Positions 57,254-64,000 of a stretch of DNA of 64,000 nt are shown here, in pieces. The stretch lies in the NCBI GenBank assembly GCA_019787685.1, contig JAHNUO010000029.1, forward strand, positions 248,001 through 312,000, in the 5' to 3' direction. How positions within the stretch are numbered: the first letter of the stretch is position 1; each line of letters opens with the position of its first letter. Source of the DNA: Chiua virens. Taxonomy: Eukaryota > Basidiomycota > Agaricomycetes > Boletales > Boletaceae. The notes beneath the pieces were generated by a model that searched no databases, was not told where the DNA came from, and saw only the letters and a list, made by a program, of their open reading frames with translations. The position numbers were made by a program, and so were the translations under genes.

Positions 57254-58695
57254 TTACTGTACGAAACACCAATTAGAGTCCTTCTGCTTCTGCTCTTTCT
57301 TAGCGCTTCCCGCTTCTTCCCTCCTCTCGTCTTTCTTCCTACCATCTTGTTTTTGCGTCATGCTGTTCTGCTTTTCTCGCTCGTTCTTTCGGGTCTCTTG
57401 AGGTCCGCGCTGTTTCATACCACGTTCATGCTCTTGCCTGTGGTTGTCTTTCTTCTCGCGTTCCTGTCTATCGTCTCTTCCCCCCTGCTCATACCTCAGC
57501 CTCTCGGGCTCCCCTTTTTGTGGCTCGGGTTCGGCAGCGAGCTGCTCACGGGTTTGTGTCAGGTTGTTGGCTTCTGCAGGTTCGCGAGCCCTGAATTCCC
57601 GTTCAAGCAACTGCGCATTGCGTTCAGCGATCGCCTTCTGCTTTGCAAAGTCTTTCTTGTATCGCCGGTTTTCGTTCTCAAGTCGCGAATTCTCCACCGC
57701 AAAATTCGTCACCATTTGCTCAAGACCCACCCGAATCCGCTCTATCTTCTCCCTGGCCTGCCTTGCCTCTTCCTGGAGTATCTCCCTTGTCTCTTCGTCT
57801 TCCGCAAGCCTTGCTCCCTCTATTCCTAGGCATAAGTCTTCCAGCGCCTGAGCGTGACGTTCACCCTGTTCTTTCAACTCTTGCATAATGTCGGCCCCGG
57901 CAGTGGTGTGGGCGAGATCCTTCTCCTGGTTCACCATTTCATCTTGGATAAGAAGTGTCGTTGGCTTGCGGTCGAACAAGTGGTGAAGGATTGCGTGTGC
58001 TGACGCCTGCGATCCATCATGGCGAAGCATCCGAGCGCCCCTATCAAGTGCTGGCTTGAAAAATTTATCCTTACTCGAGAGCTCGCGTTCTCTTGCTTCT
58101 CCGTCTTCCAGATTCACTTTCGACCACATGTTGGTCACAAGGAGGACGTTGCTGAGACCAGCGTCTCCACAGAGATTGCGAAAGATGTGAAAGTTCCTCC
58201 TCGATGGACCTCCCATCTTGTTATCGGAGATGCGGTGGATATACACCAGGCCAGCGAGTCTGGCTCCTTGGCTATACCTGGGTACAAATGTACGATGACT
58301 GGTGCGTCGTCTAGACGATAGGCGTGTGCTTACGATCTGGACAGGTAGTCTGTTATCAGCTTGAGGATGTCGGTGTCACTCCGCGTGGTGTCGTCAAACC
58401 CCGGAGTATCAATTAACGTGACGGTCCGCCCATCGAGGAAAAATGTGGATTTCATCACATCCACGGTGCAGCTCTCGAGGGAATCGCTGACAGGTAAGTT
58501 CGACCCACTTGCGACATTGATGAACTGGCAAAATTTACTCGGTCACAATGTCGCATTCTCTGGCGAAACTACATACGGTGGATTTTCCACTGCCGGTTGC
58601 TCCCATGACACTGGACGGAAAGCACTTAGAGAAGGCACTTTTGAAGAACGACAACCAGCGTACGCAATCCTGATCTTTTCCTCGCCAAGCGCCAT
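57254..58695 (-). CDS. P-loop GTPase paralogue 1, coiled coil, C-terminal CaaX box
   Basis: Start ATG at 58695 gives MALGEEKIRIA, spliced to VMGATGSGKST (G1), FINVASGSNLPV, LESCT (G2 region), VTLIDTPGFDDT (G3, about 58395-58430), and after another intron GLVYIHRISDNKMGG and LLVTNMWSK (G4 position, about 58120). An EARERELSSKDKFFKPALDRG segment precedes a coiled coil of about 200 residues rich in Glu/Arg/Gln (about 57290-57900). The protein ends CFVQ-stop at 57254, a CaaX motif (Gln favours farnesylation). The family resembles AIG1/GIMAP-type septin-like GTPases; function in fungi unknown. Convergent with TRR1. Confidence 0.8.
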
Positions 58696-58699
58696 CGAT

Positions 58700-59688
58700 G
58701 TCAGGGTTACTGAATGCGTCGATACTGAAAATCGTGGTGGGGTCTAGCACAGGGATTTCGAGCGACTAGTCCTAAGGCTGGTCGAGCGTCCTGCCACCTT
58801 TTATTGTTTGGGGTCATTGCCCGCGCGCACACCCCATGTTATAGAATGTATGCCATGTGGCTCGATCCCTTTTATTCCACCTTCCTCTTATAGCAGGGTT
58901 CGGTGCTGCCTTGGCACGAGGTTTCTGCGTTGTTTTGGATCATAATGCTGATTTTAAGGGGACCAGCCGCCATCCGAGTCGGTACTTCCGCAGCATGTCG
59001 TTGGTCGAAAGGCAACGCTGGAATGAATTGCTGCCCTCGCCACGATGGATTTTTTTCCCCTCTAGATCTAATGCTCGGAGCCGACTTTTGGACGGTCGCC
59101 GCTATGGTCCGTGCACTACTCTCGATGAACTGCAACCAATGTTCATTTCTGATCGGTGTTCTGGCAAATTGAAATCCGCGTTGTCCCACTATTAATTAAA
59201 TGGATTGGAACCTTTCCACCTGGCTTGGGACAAGAGATATTCGAGCCAGACTACTGCGGTGGACATTGGGTGGCGGATTCGCATAGCGCGGAATTCGGAA
59301 GCGGGGCTCTCGACCTTCGAACACAGCATGGCAATGTGCAAATGAAGACCACATCCCCTGGATTGTATGATGGATTTTAAGTAAACAGACCAGACTCGAG
59401 CAAGCAAGTCGACCCATCTGCATTCCTAACGCCTAACGGGACTGCGCCCCGCGCCTTCCAGTACAGTAACACATGATGATGTCGCACATCTTCTGCCGGA
59501 TCTCCGGTCAGCCTGGACCTCACGATCAGGTTTAATTCACTGAAGCCACGCCCAAAGATGCCAGGTCTTCTACGCAAGGCAAGGCAATGTGATGCACCAC
59601 GTCGCCGTTAACACGCAGCAGAGGAGTGGTTCCAAGGCCTCATTTAACGTTCACCTTGGTCCACCTCCAACGTCGCTATCGATTCACC
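58700..59688. other. Spacer between GTPase paralogues 1 and 2
   Basis: This is the likely divergent promoter region. Frames at 58857-59195 (plus) and 59192-59423 (minus) carry no motif. Confidence 0.4.
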
Positions 59689-60884
59689 ATGGGTCAGATT
59701 ATTTCGGCCATTATGCAGTGTATTTCTGCACTTTTTGCTCTGATGGGAGGGCGAAGAGCAGGGAGTGTGAGGTTGTCAGACCACGACGAGGAATCGGGTG
59801 TCTTGACTCCGTCCGTAGCTCATGCCACTGGTCCGGAACGTCCAAAACCTATCTACATTGCGTATGTGGACATCACTTATGCTTGTCGCGCCGCAATTCT
59901 TATCGTCGCACAAGGGTCATGGGCCCTACTGGGAGTGGGAAAACGACGGTCCGCTCTAATTCACCTACCCGATGAACCACATTCTCACAAAGTGTTGATA
60001 GTTCGTCAACTTGGTATCGGGATCTTCACTCGGCGTAGGGCGAGGATTGGAGAGCTGCACCTCCGAAGTCCAAGCATCGCCTCCGTTCAGCATCGGCGAG
60101 AAACAAGTAATTTTGGTCGATACGCCAGGTTTTGGTGACACTACCTTGACCGACAGCGACATTTGGAAGATTATAGCTGCGTCCGTTGTCACCACGTAAG
60201 TATATCACTACCTCATTGTCGTCAGTCTAAGGTCGTGGTCCTACCACCACAGCCACAAGGAAGGTATACACTTCTCGGGTGTCATTTACATGCAAAGAAT
60301 ATCCGACGTAAAGGTATCTGGTTCGGCCCGACAAAGCTTTAGAATGTTCCAGGAGCTCTGCGGAGAAGAAACGTACCCGAAGCGTCGTCCTCGTCACGGG
60401 CATGTGGGATACGGTCACAATGGAAGTCGGCATCTCGAGAGACCGGGAACTCGCGACCAAGGACATTTTCTTCAAACCTGTCCTCGCAAAAGGTGCACGA
60501 ATGATGCGTCACAATAACACGCGCGATTCCGCACTCAAGATCATTGGCACGCTCGTGGATAAACCCCCTATCGTTCTCCGAATCCAGCAGGAGTTGGGCG
60601 GTGGTGTGGATATCATGCAAACGTCCGTGTACAGGCAGATACGTGAGCTCATGGGAGAACTGGTCGTTCAGTGTCAGAAGAAGCTGGATAGTTTAATGGA
60701 GGAGATGGCGGACGCTGAGCGGGACGGAGACGAGGAGACGCGAGAAGAACTCGAGGACGAAGTCCAGACCTGCCAAGGCGGAGCTGCAAGAAGCTCAGAA
60801 CAAGGTATCAGGGCTTGCGAGTGAGTACGAGGCGGAATTGCGCAGGGTCGAGGAGCTGTTGCATAGGCGAAGAAGGGGTATATA
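59689..60884 (+). pseudogene. P-loop GTPase paralogue 2, N-terminal MGxxxS, two frame breaks
   Basis: The start at 59689 gives MGQIIS (Gly2 and Ser6, N-myristoylation pattern) followed by a hydrophobic AIMQCISALFALMGG with a Cys that could be palmitoylated. Spliced exons give KPIYIA|VMGPTGSGKTT (G1), FVNLVSGSSLGVGRGLESCT, VILVDTPGFGDT (G3, about 60110-60145), GVIYMQRISDVKVSGSARQS, and VVLVTGMWDT (G4 position, about 60385-60415). A one-base frame change lies at about 60375-60383 and another at about 60765 in the coiled coil; the other frame ends RRVEELLHRRRRGI near 60884. These could be real inactivation or sequencing/assembly errors, since everything else is intact. Confidence 0.7.
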
Positions 60885-61374
60885 ACACGTACACGCAGTA
60901 GGCCAATGCCATAGATTTTGACTGTTGTGCCAGTACGTACTTGGAAGGCTACTTGGATTTGTAACGGAAGACGTGGGAATTGAAATATTGAAATTCTGCA
61001 CGGTGTCCATGCCGGCACCTTAGAATCGTTTTGCAACCAGCCACACTCAGCATTCGCGCCAGCCCACTGCGTAGTATCGAGCGACATTATTTCTCTATGG
61101 ATTCCGCAGAACGGAACAACAGGTTACTGATGAGGCTCCTCCGAAGGTCTGAGGCTATGATGGGTTCATTTCGATCTCCGGTGCAAACAGCACGGACGCC
61201 GCACGTCACTCCTATAGAGCACTGATCAGACAATATTACTGAGGTGGACAACAGCGCCTCGCCTAGGTATCACGGTGATATAAGGGGGACTTGTACCCTC
61301 CTTCCCAGGATTTCGTTCAGTCACCCCAGTAGTGTCCTCGAGCCTTTTGAACTTCCTGACTAAGCGGAAGCATC
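60885..61374. other. Spacer between GTPase paralogues 2 and 3
   Basis: Nothing coding recognised; the probable promoter of paralogue 3. Confidence 0.4.
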
Positions 61375-62747
61375 ATGGCCACCGTTCCCGCGCAAGCTGT
61401 AGCGATTGCGTACGCTGTAGTCTCTCAGCCTGCTTGACGCTGTCCTGAATTTGCATCCAGGGTCATAGGAGTTACCGGAAGTGGGAAATCAAGCGTGGGT
61501 AACGAGTCTCTTTGAATGAATATTGTACCGGACGGGCTGACCAAGAAACGTTTCATCAACTAGTTTATTAATCTAGCTAGCGGATCAAACCTGCCTGCCT
61601 GCCAGTCGCGCGGAAGCTGCACCACCGCACTGGAATCATCGACATTCTCCCTTGATGGGCGGGCCGTCACGTTGATTGACACTCCGGGTTTCGATGACAC
61701 TACCCCAAATGTACTGCACGTCCTCAAGCTGATCAGCGAGCACATTGCTGGGTTGTAAGTGAAACGTAGGTCTTAGTATACATGATGTCTCCAACGCATC
61801 CTGCCTCCAGGTACCGTCAAGGGGTCAAATACGCAGGGGTCATATACATGCACTGCACGACTGAAGATCGTATCGGTGTTGGTCCATCAAGGCAAAACTT
61901 TTACACATTTCGCAAATTCTGTGGTGATAGCAGTCTCAGAAACATCATCATCGTGGCCAACAAGTGGTCTGGCCCCAGTGACGACGATGGAAAAGAGCTA
62001 GGGTCGGCTGACAAGGACGAGTTTTTCAGACCCGCAGTGGACGAGGGGGCGCGGATGCTTAGCCACGACGGCTCGCAGGCGTCTGCGCATGCGATCATTC
62101 GTCATTTGATCGATCGGGAGTCCACAGCTCCTCGTGTCCGAGGACACTCGTCCATTCGGAAAACGGATCATGCCTCCCCCACCGCAGGCATCGGCGTCGT
62201 GCGCCAACTAAGTGGTCAGGTTGAACATCACACCAAAACATTCGGCGAGCTGTGTCAAAGGATAAGCACGGCAACACTTGCGGAGGACAAGGAATCCAAG
62301 GAAACACTGGAGGAAGAGGCTCAAACCTCGCTGGAGGAGATAGAGCGCATTCGGCGCGATCTCGAGCATATGGTGACTGAGATCGCGACAGAAAACTCAC
62401 GACTCGAGGATGAGAATCGGCGGTACATGCACGATTTCTCGACTCAGAGGGTGGAATCCGAACTCAGGGTACGGCAGCTGGGGGAGGCACGCAGGGCTCG
62501 AGAGCTAGCAGAGGCTGAGAGATGCCGAGCTGAAGCAGAGCTGGCCGAGGAACGCGCGCTGCGGGAACGCGAGAATGTGGAGAGGGAGAGTCGGAAGGAA
62601 CATGGGGGACAAAGGTATGGCAAACTTGTCACGTGTGGTGCCTTGGTCTTTGCTTTGATTTGCGTATCTCGATTCGTGTTTGATAGTCCCGCCTGCCTTC
62701 TAACTGCTATTTATGCACCATACCTTTCCGCGTTGAATTTACTCTGA
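61375..62747 (+). CDS. P-loop GTPase paralogue 3 with C-terminal membrane tail
   Basis: Exons: MATVPAQAVAIA|VIGVTGSGKSS (G1, about 61465-61497)|FINLASGSNLPVCQSRGSCT...VTLIDTPGFDDT (G3, about 61663-61703)|YRQGVKYAGVIYMH...IIIVANKWSG (G4 position, about 61945-61975). DEFFRPAVDEGARMLSHDGSQASAHAI is shared almost word for word with paralogue 1. A coiled coil (about 62230-62600) follows, then a hydrophobic KLVTCGALVFALICVSRFVF plus a second short hydrophobic stretch to the stop at 62745-62747. No CaaX, no MGxxxS. The frame is intact over all exons. Confidence 0.8.
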
Positions 62748-63330
62748 TAGTACTTTGTTTCCATATTTATTACAAGTTATTTAGTCGACTGTTTAGCTGA
62801 ATGTTATTCTCTTGTCTGTAGGTCAGATCTAACCTCAGGGTACCACCAAGAAGCTACCTTCGACGTCACCACACTCGAGTAACACATCCAGACCGGAAGG
62901 ATCATACCGACTCGTTCCAACTTCTGGGCCTCTAGGGTTCAAAGGCTATGAGTTGGCCACTTCCACCCTCTCTACAGCGTGGAGTCCTCATGTGCCTCTT
63001 TACTAGCAAGTGCCGATCGGTAATATTAAAGGAAGTGGAGACAGTGCCTCGCTGTGCGCCCAAATGCCACAGCAATGCGATTAATGTGAATGGGTGCCAA
63101 GTATCCTCGGGCAAGTTCGATCCTCGGATTTATCAAATGAACAGAGTGGCTTGTGGCCCGTATCATGGTCTGCTGGAACGTAAAGTGAACTACAGAGAAT
63201 TTCAGAAAAGCACATCTATTGATGTCATAACCTGCAGCCGTCAGGGTGTCACCCTTCCGACTCACTCGCAGTCTTGGAGTCACAGAAGGTATCGCAATGG
63301 CACATTTGTCACCTGATCGATCGATCGATC
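62748..63330. other. No recognisable gene
   Basis: Short frames without motifs. A GATC tetramer repeat (CGATCGATCGATCGATC) lies at about 63316-63332. Confidence 0.35.
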
Positions 63331-63770
63331 AAGGTCCCAAAATTCTTCCCTTCAAACTAAGAATGCCAACCCGAGAAGAGATTGGTGTGCACACACCGCG
63401 TCTGCAGAACTTGTTGGAAATGTCGCAGAAATGTAGGTGGGTAAAGGGGCTATACCAAGTGATATATTTTTATTTATTTATTTATTTTAGATCATATTAA
63501 TTTTACAGGCCTCAACGAAAAGAACGTTACCTTCGGGATGCCTGCTACGGAAGATTGGGCGGAGAGGGTTATGTAAGATTGGGGTTTACCAACCCCGCGC
63601 CCACCCTTTAAATTCGCAAGTATGTACGCTACGCCACCTCTGATGAACCTTGTTTCAAGCTGTGGAGACCTAGCCTTTTCCAACACAATTGCGATCACAT
63701 GGCAATACTGGGCTGGCGGTCAAACACAGGACTCAAACACATCTCCCTTTATGCAAGTGCACTGTTTTGA
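63331..63770 (+). other. Possible exons of an unrecognised gene running along the right edge
   Basis: Protein-like pieces separated by intron-like gaps: LPFKLRMPTREEIGVHTPRL (about 63342-63402) up to a GTAGGT donor at 63434. After an AT-rich gap with TTTTACAG comes GLNEKNVTFGMPATEDWAER (63510-63570) and a GTAAGA donor. Then either of two frames near 63620-63770. I cannot assign a family and the 3' part may be eroded. Confidence 0.3.
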
Positions 63771-64000
63771 CTCGTAAGTCCGCATGTCGTCGGACGGTAA
63801 AACACCCGCTGTCTTCACAATGCCTGCTCAATCTATGTTTACTTCCACCATTCCCTGTAGCACTGCAATCCTCTGGGTCGCCACGTCTTCTAAATCAAAT
63901 CAAATTCCGCTGATGGGCCAAGATAGGCAGCTCTTGATCTCGGTGCGTAATGCCAACTCAACTTACGTTATCGAGAGAAGTGGCCATATCAACTTATCAA

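Noticed and set aside
57134..57829. Plus-strand 231-codon hydrophobic frame that looks like a multi-pass membrane protein
   Set aside because: It is the exact antisense of the Glu/Lys/Arg-rich coiled coil of GTPase paralogue 1; reversing GAA/GAG/AAG codons yields Phe/Leu/Ser-rich pseudo-membrane sequence.

Overview
The window looks like a chromosome segment of a mushroom-forming basidiomycete (Agaricomycetes). The evidence is short spliceosomal introns of about 45-60 nt with GTRNGT donors and YAG acceptors, a laccase with a Phe axial position, an Msp1-type AAA ATPase, a low-Mr thioredoxin reductase, a family of tandem P-loop GTPases, and a typical agaricomycete transposon set (tyrosine-recombinase retroelement, chromovirus, hAT, MULE-like, Tc1/mariner and pogo-like DNA elements). 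Everything was read by eye from sequence; no database search was run.

Layout. 1-3.3 kb: two decayed tandem carboxylesterase pieces with an intron-containing tRNA-Ala(UGC) between them. 3.36-4.74 kb (minus): an Msp1/ATAD1-like AAA ATPase. 6.2-37.6 kb: one tyrosine-recombinase (DIRS/Ngaro-type) retrotransposon of about 4.4 kb coding length, blown up to 31 kb by four separate insertions: (1) a hAT element at 6480-15033 that carries an LTR element at 9452-15008; (2) a chromodomain Ty3/gypsy element at 17203-25646 that carries a solo LTR of that same LTR family at 19399-20105; (3) a long-TIR MULE-like element at 27030-35183 that carries a Tc1/mariner element at 30604-32216; (4) a pogo-like element at 35658-37478 that carries a further solo LTR at 36214-36768. 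Removing the insertions rejoins the host gag, RT/RNase H and recombinase reading frames at each junction.

38.5-46.9 kb (minus): an intact-looking secreted laccase, then two decayed GH37 trehalase copies and an F-box-like fragment. 49.4-50.1 kb: a nearly perfect fold-back MITE. 50.1-55.2 kb: a 129-aa PY-motif membrane protein gene with a 2.5-kb intron, and on the minus strand a LEA-2-like single-pass membrane protein. 55.8-57.1 kb: thioredoxin reductase. 57.25-62.75 kb: three paralogous P-loop GTPase genes whose predicted membrane attachments all differ (C-terminal CaaX, N-terminal myristoylation/palmitoylation, C-terminal transmembrane tail).

Best candidates for something undescribed: the intact five-exon 313-aa gene (33540-34679) inside the MULE-like element, which has its own TATA box and resembles no family I know; the GTPase trio; and the gag-only LTR element (9452-15008) with a Zn2Cys6-type gene on its antisense strand. 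Most transposon stop codons look like single C-to-T or G-to-A transitions, many of them CGA to TGA, which suggests cytosine deamination.
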